NCBI RefSeq assembly: GCF_002760655.1
Contig: NZ_PDOC01000018.1
Location: 1 to 64,000, forward strand
Direction of reading: 5' to 3'
Origin: Massilia eurypsychrophila
GTDB lineage: Bacteria; Pseudomonadota; Gammaproteobacteria; Burkholderiales; Burkholderiaceae_D
Length of the DNA: 64,000 bases
Under the pieces are notes generated by a model, which had not been told where the DNA came from, did not search any database, and worked only from the letters and a program-made list of their open reading frames with translations. Below are positions 1 to 8,979 of this stretch, one piece after another; position 1 is the stretch's first letter; each line of letters begins with the position of its first letter. The translations under genes were made by a program, and so were the position numbers.

Positions 1-2
1 AC

Positions 3-86
3 GGGGCTCGTCAACAGGAGACCAAGGTGAAGCCGATGGTTTCCACGACAGTGAAGAACTCGATCGACCGGGTTGAACACAGATGA
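3..86 (+). CDS. C-terminal end of an unidentified protein (partial, 5' end outside window)
   Basis: An open frame enters from the left edge and ends at the TGA at 84-86, giving about 27 residues (GARQQETKVKPMVSTTVKNS and onward). It is basic and polar with no recognisable motif. The only reasons to call it coding are that it is open from the edge and that the first plus-strand terminator lies downstream at 394-429. Both other plus-strand frames stop earlier. The product cannot be named. Confidence 0.3.
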   Translation, partial: GARQQETKVKPMVSTTVKNSIDRVEHR

Positions 87-214
87 ACGCAGGCATGGCG
101 CGCCGGGTTCGGTGCCATGACGTCAACGGTTCCAACCGCCCGGTGCGGACCCGCATGCCGGGTGGTGTGGCAGGGGAGCGGCCTTCGGGCCGTCCCCTAT
201 GCCGATTCCAACTT

Positions 215-364
215 CCAGCGGGGTCAGTGCCGGCAATCGTACACGAGCTGATCCGCGCAAGCGCCCCAACGCACGAGGCCGTGTACGTTTGCCGGCACTG
301 ACCCCGCTGGAAAAGCGCGTTAACGCACGAGGCCGTGTACGTTTGCCGGCACTGACCCCGCTGG
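215..364. repeat. Palindromic GGGGTCAGTGCCGGC repeat with duplicated right arm
   Basis: Positions 215-310 form a long inverted repeat. The left arm starts CCAGCGGGGTCAGTGCCGGC and the right arm is its complement ending in GACCCCGCTGG; the inside of both arms carries a GTACAC/GTGTAC segment. The 43-nt right arm at 268-310 is repeated exactly at 322-364. The same core recurs in the 57.8-58.5 kb cluster, so this is a dispersed element and not a local structure. It sits between the end of the first gene and terminator 394-429. No ORF inside it looks real. Confidence 0.85.
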
Positions 365-393
365 TGTGAATTGGCAAGAGCGGGTCGCACAGC

Positions 394-429
394 AAAACGC
401 CCGCGGGCCGTTCGGCGCACGGGCGTTTT
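394..429 (+). terminator. Rho-independent terminator
   Basis: The stem AAAACGCCCG / CGGGCGTTTT (394-403 with 420-429) closes a GC-rich loop and is followed by GTTTCTTT on the plus strand. It faces plus-strand transcription from the left. It could also serve the minus-strand gene at 467-664, but there the tail is poor in T. Confidence 0.7.
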
Positions 430-466
430 GTTTCTTTAATGCTCAGCTACGCGGGACGCACAATGA

Positions 467-664
467 TCAGGTCTTGCCTGGTCCAGATGGCTGCTGCGCG
501 CCGTCGGTGTTGCCGTCTTTCGGCGTCTGCGACTGCTGATTGCCGTCTTTGCCTCCGGACGATGAACCCTGGTTGCCGGACTTCTGCGGACCGCCCGAAC
601 CTTGCGAGCTACGCACGCTCTCGCTGTGGTCGGAATCCTTGCCGCTCTGGTGTTGGTTGCTCAT
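467..664 (-). CDS. Small hydrophilic protein of unknown function (65 aa)
   Basis: The protein begins MSNQHQSGKDSDHSESVR and is almost entirely Ser, Gly, Gln, Asp, Lys and Pro, with no hydrophobic core, so it is probably intrinsically disordered. The ATG at 664 was chosen over upstream in-frame codons because AGGAG lies directly before it with good spacing. No family is recognised. Similar Ser/Gly/Gln-rich proteins are common in Oxalobacteraceae and are often annotated only as hypothetical; a stress-related role would be a guess. Confidence 0.55.
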   Translation of the reverse strand: MSNQHQSGKDSDHSESVRSSQGSGGPQKSGNQGSSSGGKDGNQQSQTPKDGNTDGAQQPSGPGKT

Positions 665-934
665 GTCTGTTCTCCTGTGTTGTTGGAGGCTGCGGTCGCC
701 GGGATTGACGCCAACGAACACAGCCGGTGAACAAATCATGACCCGCATGTCACAATTTGCGAATAGGAACTCTACTGCTGAAGATGTAGGAAAATGGGCC
801 TAGTTTCCGGAATTAAATTTGACCCTCGATTTACCGGCTGTTACAAATGTTGCCAGCTGCTAGCACCGCCCGCGCCTCTGCCGTCCTACAGTGACGTCAT
901 CTGCCATCGGCGGGCAGCACGAGAGGAAGACAAC

Positions 935-1306
935 ATGAATATTTACTTGAAGGCATTGTTGGCAGGCGCGTTTGCGCTGGGCATTTCACAGGCGGCGTCG
1001 GCATCGACGCAGGTGCGGATTGGCATTCATGCCGGCCCGCCGGTTCACCACTATTCATACCGCGCCCAGCCGATGTACGGCCATCCGCCCGGTTATTACG
1101 CGGCGCCACGCAGCTACGGCTACGCGGAGCCGGCCTGGCGCGGCCGTCACGACTGGCGCGCCCGCCGCGCCGCGGAAATGCGGCGCCAGGAATGGCTGCG
1201 GCGCGAAGAATGGCGCCGCGAACAGTGGCGGCGCGAGCAATGGCGCCACAACCATTGGCGCGACGACCACCGCCGCGGCGATCACCGCTGGGATGGCCGG
1301 CGCTAA
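935..1306 (+). CDS. Secreted Trp/Arg-rich repeat protein (123 aa)
   Basis: Residues 1-22 are a signal peptide ending in ASA (MNIYLKALLAGAFALGISQA and onward). The mature part has a His/Tyr/Pro-rich segment followed by an Arg/Trp tract with repeated WRREQWRR-like units ending in DHRWDGRR. The ATG at 935 has GAGAGGAAGA upstream; longer in-frame starts lack a ribosome site. Proteins of this build are usually annotated as hypothetical periplasmic or outer-membrane proteins. A strong terminator follows at 1325-1346, so it is probably monocistronic. Confidence 0.7.
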   Translation: MNIYLKALLAGAFALGISQAASASTQVRIGIHAGPPVHHYSYRAQPMYGHPPGYYAAPRSYGYAEPAWRGRHDWRARRAAEMRRQEWLRREEWRREQWRREQWRHNHWRDDHRRGDHRWDGRR

Positions 1307-1324
1307 CGCCACATAGCAGCCAAA

Positions 1325-1346
1325 AAAGCTCCCGATCGGGAGCTTT
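1325..1346 (+). terminator. Rho-independent terminator after the Trp/Arg-rich protein gene
   Basis: A perfect 11-bp inverted repeat, AAAGCTCCCGA / TCGGGAGCTTT, lies 18 nt after the stop codon and is followed by GTGTTTG. Confidence 0.8.
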
Positions 1347-1437
1347 GTGTTTGCATCGCGTGTCATCATCCTGAAGCATTTTAGAGTCAAAATTGGTTGC
1401 TCCCCAGAATCATCCGTGGTGCATCCTTTAACTCCGA

Positions 1438-3105
1438 ATGCGATCAATGAAAATAACAAGATTCAACACCGGCGCGCGCGTCATGCTGTCGTTCGCCGTG
1501 GTCCTGCTGATCATGGCGACGATGACGGCGGTCGCCCTGTGGCGTCTGCAAGCGGCGGACGACACGACATCGAGCCTGGTGCGCGAAAAGCTGGCGAAGC
1601 GACAGCTGACGTCGGAAGTGCTGGCGTTGTCGCGCCTGAACGGCACCCGGGTCGCGGCCATCGCGCGCAGCGACAGTCTTGAAGTGACCGACTATTTCCA
1701 GGCGCAGCTGGCCGGCGGCGAGAAGGCACAGATCGCGCTGGAGGCGCAGCTGGCCGCGCTGGCGCCCGACACGGCCGAGCAGGGCTTGCTGGCCGACGCG
1801 GCCGCCGCCAGGAGCGCCTACGTGGCTGCGCGCACGCAACTGTTCAAACTGAAAGACATGGGCCGCACCCAGGATGTCGCCACGCTGGCCGACGGCGCGC
1901 TCGAAACGTCGTTCAAGCGCCATGCCGGCGCACTCGAAAGCCTGCTGGCCTACCAGGCACAGCAGGCAGCGATGGTCGCCACCGAATCAGGCCGCCAGTT
2001 CACCGCCAGCAAGTTCCTGATGCTGGGGCTGGGCGTGTTCGCGCTGGTTGCCGGCGCCGTGCTGGCGTCGGCGCTCACGCGCAGCATCGTCAAGCCCTTG
2101 CGCGCCGCCGTGGCGCAGATCGTCCGTGTTGCCGGCGGCGACCTGACCGCGGCCGGCGCCAGCGCCAGGACCGATGAGATCGGCCAGCTGCTCGCCGCAC
2201 TCGGCGAGATGACCGCGCGCCTGGCCGCCACCGTGGCGCAGGTGCGCGGCGGCGCGCTGGCGATGGACGTGGCGTCGGCCGAAATCGCCACCGGCAATGC
2301 CGACCTGTCGTCGCGCACCGAGAAACAGGCCGGCGCGCTGGAAGAAACGGCGTCGTCGATGGAAGAACTGACGGCGGCCGTCAGGCAGAACAGCGCGCAC
2401 GCCGGCGAAGCGAACCAGCTGGCGCTGCACGCCTCGGCAGTAGCCGACAAGGGCGGCAAGGCAGTTGCCGATGTGGTCGATACGATGGCGGCGATCAGCG
2501 GCTTTGCGGCCAAGATCGTCGACATCACCGGCGTCATCGACGCCATCGCGTTTCAGACCAACCTGCTGGCCTTGAATGCCGCGGTGGAGGCGGCGCGCGC
2601 GGGCGAGCAGGGGCGCGGCTTTGCCGTCGTGGCGGGCGAAGTGCGCAACCTGGCGCAGCGCTCGTCGGTGGCGGCGCGCGAGATCAAGACCTTGATCGGC
2701 GATTCGGTGGCGCAGATCGACAGCGGCCGGCGCCTGACGCAGGCGGCCGGCAACACGATGGACGAAATCGTGCGCAGCGTGGGACGGGTGACGGCAATCA
2801 TCGGCGCCATCAGCGCCTCGAGCATGGAGCAGGAGGCCGGCATCGAACAGATCAACAGCGCGATCGTCGACATGGATGCGGTGACGCAGCAGAATGCGGC
2901 GCTGGTCGAGCAGGCGGCCGCGTCCACCGAGGCGCTGCATGACCAGGCGGCGGAACTTTCGGCGTTGGTAGGCTATTTCCGGCTGGAAGAGACGCCGGCT
3001 GCGGGGTTGTTGGTGCCGATGCTTGAGCTGACCGGACAAAGCTGCCGCAGCGCCGTCTCAGGGCCGCGAACAAGGACATCGTACGCAGGCTATGTGACGG
3101 CCTGA
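1438..3105 (+). CDS. Methyl-accepting chemotaxis protein (555 aa)
   Basis: An inner-membrane chemoreceptor that would control CheA through CheW. TM1 is at about residues 16-37, a small four-helix-type periplasmic sensor follows at about 38-190, and TM2 is at about 192-211. A HAMP domain spans about 212-265 and the cytoplasmic signalling domain about 290-520. The hairpin tip near residue 370 reads [19 protein letters not shown], the family hallmark. The C-terminus is not a CheR-binding pentapeptide. M1 and M4 (1447) are both possible starts; neither has a clear ribosome site. The ligand cannot be read from sequence. No other che gene except cheW (16.3 kb) is in the window. Confidence 0.93.
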   Translation: MRSMKITRFNTGARVMLSFAVVLLIMATMTAVALWRLQAADDTTSSLVREKLAKRQLTSEVLALSRLNGTRVAAIARSDSLEVTDYFQAQLAGGEKAQIALEAQLAALAPDTAEQGLLADAAAARSAYVAARTQLFKLKDMGRTQDVATLADGALETSFKRHAGALESLLAYQAQQAAMVATESGRQFTASKFLMLGLGVFALVAGAVLASALTRSIVKPLRAAVAQIVRVAGGDLTAAGASARTDEIGQLLAALGEMTARLAATVAQVRGGALAMDVASAEIATGNADLSSRTEKQAGALEETASSMEELTAAVRQNSAHAGEANQLALHASAVADKGGKAVADVVDTMAAISGFAAKIVDITGVIDAIAFQTNLLALNAAVEAARAGEQGRGFAVVAGEVRNLAQRSSVAAREIKTLIGDSVAQIDSGRRLTQAAGNTMDEIVRSVGRVTAIIGAISASSMEQEAGIEQINSAIVDMDAVTQQNAALVEQAAASTEALHDQAAELSALVGYFRLEETPAAGLLVPMLELTGQSCRSAVSGPRTRTSYAGYVTA

Positions 3106-3149
3106 TTACCTGGATCTGCGGGCTGCTGCGCGGCGTTGACGCCAGCAGC

Positions 3150-6100
3150 CTACAGCGCGGCGTCGATTTCTTCGCCCAGGCCGTGCTGGGCAGCGCGATG
3201 CAGCGCGACGTCGAGCGCGTCCATGAATTCGACCACGTTGATCGGCTTGGTCAGGTAGCGGAAGAAGCCGGCGTCGATGCCTTTTTCGATGTCGCGCGGC
3301 ACCGCGTTGGCCGACAGCGCCATCACCGGAATGTGCGCCGTGGCCGGATCGCTCTGCAGCACCTTCAGCGCGCCATAGCCGCTCATGCCCGGCAGGTTGA
3401 TATCCATCAGGATCAGGTCCGGCTGGCAGGTGCGCGCCAACACGATGCCGAGGTGGGCGTTGATGGCGGTCAGCAGCTTGAGGTCGGTGCGCCGTTCGAT
3501 CAGCAGCTCGACCAGCGCCAGGTTGGCCGGGTTGTCTTCCACGTACAGCAAGGTGCGCTGCGCCGATGGCGTCAGCGCCGGCAACGGGGCGTTGACGCCT
3601 TCAGCCGGCGCGGCGACGGCCAGCGTACTGAGCGCCGGCTCATGCGCGGCGGCGAACTCGACCCAGAATTCGGTGCCCACGCCAGGCGCGCTCTCCACCC
3701 CGATCTGGCCGCCCATTAACTCGACCAGCTGCTTGGTGACGACCAGGCCGATACCGGTGCCTTCCTCGGTGCTGTCTTCCTGTCCGAGCCGATTGAACGG
3801 CTGGAATAACTGGGCGATTTGCGCGGGGGCGAGGCCGGCGCCGGTGTCCTTGACATAGACGCGGACGCGGTTGTCGCCAACGGCCAGGCAACGCACCGTC
3901 ACCATGCCGCCAGGGCGGTTGTACTTGATGGCGTTCGACAGCAGGTTGATCATCACCTGCTTGACGCGCGTCAGGTCGGCGTAGATGTAGACCGGCGTGC
4001 CGACAGCCGGGAACACCAGCGCGATGTCGCGCTTGTCTGCCTGCGCGCCGATCAGGCCGCGGCAATCCTGCAGCACTTCGGCCAGGCACATCGGCTCGGA
4101 CGAAATGGTGACCTTGCCCGATTCGATCATCGCCAGGTCGAGAATCTCGTTGATCAGGCGCAGCAGATACCAGCCGCCCTTGAGGATGTGCTGGATCGAG
4201 CGCTGCTGCGATGGCGTCGGCGGCGGCGTTTCGGACTGCATCAGCTGGGCGAAGCCGAGCACGCCGTTGAGCGGCGTGCGCAGTTCGTGGCTCATGCTCG
4301 ACAAGAATTCCGATTTGGCCAGGTTGGCTTTTTCCGCCGCCGCCTTGGCGCTTTCCAGTTCGACGTTGTTGATCTGCAGCGTGTGCTCGAACTGCTTGCG
4401 GTCGGTGACGTCGCGCGCGGCGGCGAACACGCCTTTCAGGTTGCGGTCGCGATCGTAGAAGGTGGTGGCGTTGTACGACACGACCGTCTCCTTGCCGTCG
4501 CGCGCCAGCGCGGTCAGTTCGTAGTTGGTGACCTTGCCTTCGCGCAGCACACGCTTGATGCCGGCCTCGGCGCGCGTCTGGTCGGTGAAATAGTTCTTGA
4601 ACGGCGCGCCGATCAGCTCGTCGCGGGTACAGCCGGTCAACTTTTCCATCTGGTGGTTGACGTCGCTGATAATGCCGCGCGGGTCGGTCGTCATCAAGGC
4701 GTCGATGTTCGATTCGATCAGCGAGCGAGTGTAGAACTGCTGGTCGCGCAGGCTCTGGTCGAGCAGCGCCTGTTCCGCCTCGACCTGCTTGCGCGCGGTG
4801 TTGTCGGTGCCGATCAACAGGTAGCCGATGATGGTGCCCTGGGCGTCGCGCAGCGCCGTGACCGACACGATCGCGGCGAAACGGCTGCCGTCCTTGCGGA
4901 TGTAGGTCAGTTCGTAGATGTCCTCGATGCCGCGCGAGGCCTTGAACACGAGCGCCTCGAAGCCGGGCGAAATCGCTTCGCCGAGCTCCATGCTGAGCGA
5001 CTCGGCCCGTTCGATCACTTCCTGCGGGTCGGAAATGTTGGCCGGGGTGATCTTGTCGACGACGTCGGCGGCGGTGTAGCCGAGCATGCGTTCGGCGCCG
5101 ACGTTGAAAATCTGGATCACGCCCTGGGCGTCGGTGGCGATGCTGGAGAAGTTGGCGCTGTTGAAAATGGCCGTCTGCAGCGCGCCGGCGCGCACCAAAG
5201 CTTCTTCGGCTTGCTTGCGGGCGGTGTTGTCGGTGCCGATCAACAGGTAGCCGATAATGGTGCCCTGGGCGTCGCGCAGCGCGGTGACCGACACGATCGC
5301 CGGGAAGCGGCTGCCGTCCTTGCGGATGTAGGTCAGCTCGTAAATGTCCTCGATGCCGCGCGAGGCCTTGAACACGAGCGCTTCGAAGCCGGGCGAAATC
5401 GCTTCACCGAGTTCGGTGCTGAGCGACTCGGCCCGTTCGATCACTTCCTGCGGGTCGGAGATGTTGGCCGGGGTGATCTTGTCGACGACGTCGGCGGCGG
5501 TGTAGCCGAGCATGCGTTCGGCGCCGACGTTGAAAATCTGGATCACGCCCTGGGCGTCGGTGGCGATGCTGGAGAAGTTGGCGCTGTTGAAAATGGCCGT
5601 CTGCAGGGCGCCGGCGCGCACCAAAGCTTCTTCGGCTTCCTTGCGGGCGGTGTTGTCGGTGCCGATCAGCAGGTAGCCGATGATGGTTTCTTCGGCGTCG
5701 CGCAATGCGGTCACCGACACCACCGCCGGGAAGCGGCTGCCGTCCTTGCGGATGTAGGTCAGCTCGTAAATGTCTTCGATGCCGCGCGAGGCCTTGAATA
5801 CGAGCGCTTCGAAGCCGGGCGAAATGGGCGTATCGAGTTCGGCGGTCAAGGTCTTGGCGCGGGCGATCACTTCCTGCGGGTCGGAGATGTCGGCCGGGGT
5901 GATCTTGTCGACGACGTCGGCGGCCAGGTAGCCGAGCATGCGTTCGGCGCCGACGTTGAAAATCTGGATCACGCCCTGGGCGTCGGTGGCGATGCTGGAG
6001 AAATTGGCGCTGTTGAAGATGGCGTTTTGCAGCGCGCCGGCCTTGATCAGGGGTAGCGGACTGCCAACCGGCTCGGCCGACACGACGCGCAGTTTCAGGC

Positions 6101-6284
6101 TCAGCACCACCATGACCAGGAAGGCGACAAACAGCAGGGCGCTGACAACCAGCACCGGCACGGCGTCGAGCGGCTCGGCATTGGCGCGCATGGCAAGAAT
6201 GCCGATGACGAACAGGCCGGCGGCGGAAGCGCCGAAGCCGGCCAGCGATAGCCGGTCGACCGACCGCTTGGAAATCGTTTTCAT
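3150..6284 (-). CDS. Hybrid sensor histidine kinase with tandem PAS repeats (about 1044 aa)
   Basis: Two N-terminal membrane helices (about residues 10-60) are followed by three almost identical 142-residue PAS/PAC units (about 80-505), then a more divergent fourth PAS (about 515-640). A HisKA domain carries the phospho-accepting histidine in SHELRTPLNG near residue 665. An HATPase domain shows the N box (NLLSNAIKYN) and the G boxes. The C-terminal receiver has LILMDINLPGMSG with the acceptor Asp near 960. The start at 6284 (MKTISKRSVDRLS) precedes the first TM; the longer frame runs into the promoter region. It ends with its own receiver, so an Hpt or another output is needed to pass the phosphate on. 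The PAS ligand is unknown. Confidence 0.9.
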   Translation of the reverse strand: MKTISKRSVDRLSLAGFGASAAGLFVIGILAMRANAEPLDAVPVLVVSALLFVAFLVMVVLSLKLRVVSAEPVGSPLPLIKAGALQNAIFNSANFSSIATDAQGVIQIFNVGAERMLGYLAADVVDKITPADISDPQEVIARAKTLTAELDTPISPGFEALVFKASRGIEDIYELTYIRKDGSRFPAVVSVTALRDAEETIIGYLLIGTDNTARKEAEEALVRAGALQTAIFNSANFSSIATDAQGVIQIFNVGAERMLGYTAADVVDKITPANISDPQEVIERAESLSTELGEAISPGFEALVFKASRGIEDIYELTYIRKDGSRFPAIVSVTALRDAQGTIIGYLLIGTDNTARKQAEEALVRAGALQTAIFNSANFSSIATDAQGVIQIFNVGAERMLGYTAADVVDKITPANISDPQEVIERAESLSMELGEAISPGFEALVFKASRGIEDIYELTYIRKDGSRFAAIVSVTALRDAQGTIIGYLLIGTDNTARKQVEAEQALLDQSLRDQQFYTRSLIESNIDALMTTDPRGIISDVNHQMEKLTGCTRDELIGAPFKNYFTDQTRAEAGIKRVLREGKVTNYELTALARDGKETVVSYNATTFYDRDRNLKGVFAAARDVTDRKQFEHTLQINNVELESAKAAAEKANLAKSEFLSSMSHELRTPLNGVLGFAQLMQSETPPPTPSQQRSIQHILKGGWYLLRLINEILDLAMIESGKVTISSEPMCLAEVLQDCRGLIGAQADKRDIALVFPAVGTPVYIYADLTRVKQVMINLLSNAIKYNRPGGMVTVRCLAVGDNRVRVYVKDTGAGLAPAQIAQLFQPFNRLGQEDSTEEGTGIGLVVTKQLVELMGGQIGVESAPGVGTEFWVEFAAAHEPALSTLAVAAPAEGVNAPLPALTPSAQRTLLYVEDNPANLALVELLIERRTDLKLLTAINAHLGIVLARTCQPDLILMDINLPGMSGYGALKVLQSDPATAHIPVMALSANAVPRDIEKGIDAGFFRYLTKPINVVEFMDALDVALHRAAQHGLGEEIDAAL
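4780..6060 (-). repeat. Three tandem 426-bp repeats encoding PAS units
   Basis: Within the hybrid kinase, a 426-bp (142-codon) unit is present three times. Corresponding points lie 426 bp apart, for example CGCACCAAAG at 5191 and at 5617. Copies 2 and 3 differ by only a few substitutions over their length and copy 1 is slightly more diverged. Boundaries are approximate. Confidence 0.85.
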
Positions 6285-6586
6285 GAGAAACCTGGGCTTG
6301 GATAAGACTGAGCGCCAGCCTCGGCTCAAAGAAGGTAACGGCGAAGCCGTGTGGAACGTGACGCGCGCCGCTGGATCAGCCGGCGCCGGTGCAGGGTACC
6401 ACATCCGGGGCTGCAGTAATGCTATCTGGAAAAGTTGCAGCTGAACATGTCTAAAATGGGACACTTGACGCGGCCGTGTCCGATTCTTCGACATTCTTGA
6501 CTTCGCCAGTTCGGTGGGACTATGTTGGCTTTATCCCCGGCAATTGGGGTAAACCGAACATAGACGAACTACCGATTGGAGATATG
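6285..6586. promoter_or_regulatory. Divergent promoter region between the kinase and protease 1 genes
   Basis: About 300 bp between divergent genes with no convincing ORF. A short inverted repeat, GGACAC at 6459-6464 and GTGTCC at 6476-6481, could be an operator. GGAG at 6578-6581 is the ribosome site of the protease gene. No -10/-35 pair was assigned with confidence. Confidence 0.4.
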
Positions 6587-8320
6587 ATGAATCTTCGTAA
6601 AACGCTGCTGGCGGTATCGATCGCGGCCCTCCCTCTGATGGTGTGCGGCCAGGCCAGTGCCGGGCAGTTGATGGGAGCGCCTGCCGTGCAATCACAACAA
6701 GACAAAGCCAACCTGGTCGCCCAGCTCAACTCGCAGCGCGGCAAGCTCGGTCTCGATAATCGCCACAGCTTCGTCGTCGCCAAGCAGCACCCGGGCGTCG
6801 AGGGCACCACCATCAGCCGCGCCGACCATACCTTCAAGGGCGTGCGCGTGTTCCAGTCCGAATCGGTGGTCGTCAGCGGCCCGCGCGGGGCCATCATCAG
6901 CGAATCGGTGTCGGACCGCCGCGCCGGCCTGAAGCAAAAAGACATGGACGTGGCGCCGTCGGTCGCCGCCAGGCATGCCATCGACAAGGTCGTCGGCGCG
7001 GTCGCCCCGGGCGGCGCCCATCTGCAGGCGCCCAAGGCTGAACTGATCATCTACCCGGTCATGAAGGAAGTGCGCGTGGCCGGCGCCGCCAACAAGGCCG
7101 AAGCGGACCTGAACGCGCTCGACCTCGAGGAAGTGGTCGACAGCTACCAGCTGGCCTGGCTGGTATCGACCCGCATGACGGTCGGCAACAAGCCGGTCTT
7201 CCACGACACCGTCGTCAGCGCCCGCGACGGCAGCGTGCTCGACCATTGGAGCATGGTGCAGACCGTCGTCGGCACCGGCAATAGCCAGTACAACGGCAGC
7301 GTGCCGCTCAGTACGACCTTGTCGGGCACCACCTATTCGATGAAAGACCCGCTGCGCGGCGTCGGCGGCACCTTCGGCGCGATGGCCATCACCAACGCCA
7401 ATCACACCACCAGCGCCGGGGCGGTCTACACCAACACCAGCAACACCTGGGGCGACGGGCTGCAGTACATCAACGGCGGCAGCACCACCAATGCCAACGG
7501 CCAGACCGCGGCGGTGAACGCCATGTGGGGCCTGATGAACACCTACGACATGCTCAAGAACACGCTCGGCTGGCAGTCGCTCGACGGCAATAACACGGCG
7601 ACCTACATCGCCGCGCACGTCAACACCGCCTACGACAACGCCTACTACAGCGACACCTGCAAGTGCATGTACATCGGCGACGGCGGCGCCTCGTTCACCA
7701 ACCTCGGCTCGATCGACGTGATCGGCCACGAGATGGGCCACGGCGTCACGGCGGCGACGTCGAACCTGGTCTACCGCGCCGAGTCGGGCGGCCTGAACGA
7801 GTCGGCCTCGGACATTCAGGGCGAAGCGGTGGAAGCGTATGCGCGCGCCGGCGGCACCGGCAGCGTTATTCCGAGCACCGGCAACGACTGGAAGATGGGC
7901 ACCGAAATCGCCAAGAACGGCCTGCCGCTGCGCTACATGTTCAAGCCAAGCAAGGACGGCTCCAGCCCGAACGCGTGGAGCAGCTCGATGAAGCGCCTCG
8001 ACGTGCACTACAGCAGCGGCCCGAACAACCGCATGTTCTACTTCCTGGCCAAGGGCTCCAGCGCTACCGTCGGCAGCGACACCCACAGTGCCTACCTGAC
8101 CAAGGCGCCGCTGGCGATGACCGGCATCGGCACCGACAAGGCGTTCCGCATCTGGTTCAAGGCGCTGACCACCAAGTTCACCTCGTCCACCAACTACGCC
8201 GATGCGCGCCTGAAAGTGCTGGCGGCCGCGCAGGAACTGTACGGTGTCGGCAGCGTGGAAGCGAAAGCGGTCACGCGCGCCTACGCGGCGATCAATGTCG
8301 GCCTCGACATTGCCGAGTAA
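6587..8320 (+). CDS. Secreted M4 (thermolysin-like) zinc metalloprotease, paralogue 1 (577 aa)
   Basis: An extracellular neutral protease. The signal peptide spans about residues 1-25, followed by an FTP/PepSY-type propeptide to about 230, then the catalytic domain. Zinc ligands are in HEMGH (381-385) and in GGLNESASD (E405), with the same 24-residue spacing as in thermolysin. The second catalytic histidine is in DVHYSSGPNN (H474). The region around TCKCMYIGDG carries two cysteines. The ATG at 6587 is chosen over 6584 because GGAG then has the same 5-nt spacing as in the paralogue at 12226 (both begin MN-RKTLLA). An inverted-repeat terminator follows at 8383-8427. The two proteases are closely similar along their whole length, so they are recent paralogues. 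Confidence 0.95.
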   Translation: MNLRKTLLAVSIAALPLMVCGQASAGQLMGAPAVQSQQDKANLVAQLNSQRGKLGLDNRHSFVVAKQHPGVEGTTISRADHTFKGVRVFQSESVVVSGPRGAIISESVSDRRAGLKQKDMDVAPSVAARHAIDKVVGAVAPGGAHLQAPKAELIIYPVMKEVRVAGAANKAEADLNALDLEEVVDSYQLAWLVSTRMTVGNKPVFHDTVVSARDGSVLDHWSMVQTVVGTGNSQYNGSVPLSTTLSGTTYSMKDPLRGVGGTFGAMAITNANHTTSAGAVYTNTSNTWGDGLQYINGGSTTNANGQTAAVNAMWGLMNTYDMLKNTLGWQSLDGNNTATYIAAHVNTAYDNAYYSDTCKCMYIGDGGASFTNLGSIDVIGHEMGHGVTAATSNLVYRAESGGLNESASDIQGEAVEAYARAGGTGSVIPSTGNDWKMGTEIAKNGLPLRYMFKPSKDGSSPNAWSSSMKRLDVHYSSGPNNRMFYFLAKGSSATVGSDTHSAYLTKAPLAMTGIGTDKAFRIWFKALTTKFTSSTNYADARLKVLAAAQELYGVGSVEAKAVTRAYAAINVGLDIAE

Positions 8321-8979
8321 CAGTTGATGCGCTAACGATGCAGTCAGCATGCCGCCACGCCTTTGCCGGCGCGGCGGCACGACAGCCCCGAATACGCTAT
8401 GCCGCCGGCATAGCGTTTTCGGGGCTGTTTGCGTTGGCTATGCCATCGCCAACTCGGGGGGGCGCGCCGAGCGCCGCTCTCAGCAGCAGATCTCGGGCGA
8501 ACCGATCCGATCGGCGTCGATTGCCCGGCGTCAGACTAGATCGTTCGACAAATAGCGGCTCGCAACGCAACCGGCGCAGCCACTGCTTGAAGCGGCTTCA
8601 ACACGCGTTCACGTTCTGAACGGGCAGCGCACTGTCGACCGACCTGCCAGCCGGCTGACTGATCTACGTCGCCGGATAGGCGGGAGGCGGCAGCAACCAG
8701 CGAAATATCGGCAGCGGCCACATTCGGGCCAAGACATTTCAAAGGTGCTCAGCGGACCAGGCCGAGTTCATGGCGCTCCAGTTCGAAGCCTTGATCGCTT
8801 CCGAGGTGGGCGAATTGGCGTGAAATAGCGTCCGCAGGGATGGCCTCGACTTGGACAACCCGACAACATAGCAATGCCAACCAATACCGGCTTGACGTGC
8901 CGATCCATGATACCTCGCAATGTGAAAGATTGAACAAAGTGCGATCTACGTTGGTCTTTTGATACTTGAAAGGTCTGAC
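8321..8979 (+). other. Intergenic region: terminator, then no convincing gene
   Basis: After the protease-1 terminator about 550 bp carry only short ORFs with poor codon character and no ribosome sites (for example minus-strand frames at 8536-8742 and 8749-8937). GC drops near 8850-8960, just before the next gene, so a promoter for the secreted-protein gene probably lies there, but no clear hexamers were assigned. Confidence 0.4.
8383..8427 (+). terminator. Terminator of M4 protease 1 (with a diverged copy before protease 2)
   Basis: A long stem, CAGCCCCGAATACGCTATGC paired with its near-complement ending TTTTCGGGGCTG, then TTTG. A recognisable diverged copy occurs at about 12071-12116, upstream of protease 2, including flanking bases on both sides. 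Confidence 0.7.

Noticed and set aside
3819-6056. 745-codon plus-strand open frame
   Set aside because: It is the complement of the tandem PAS coding region; the repeated composition and high GC keep the frame open. The minus-strand kinase explains every conserved motif.
8749-8937. Minus-strand ORF ending ELERHELGLVR, considered as a transposase or regulator remnant
   Set aside because: No ribosome site, no recognisable family, short; not enough support to annotate.
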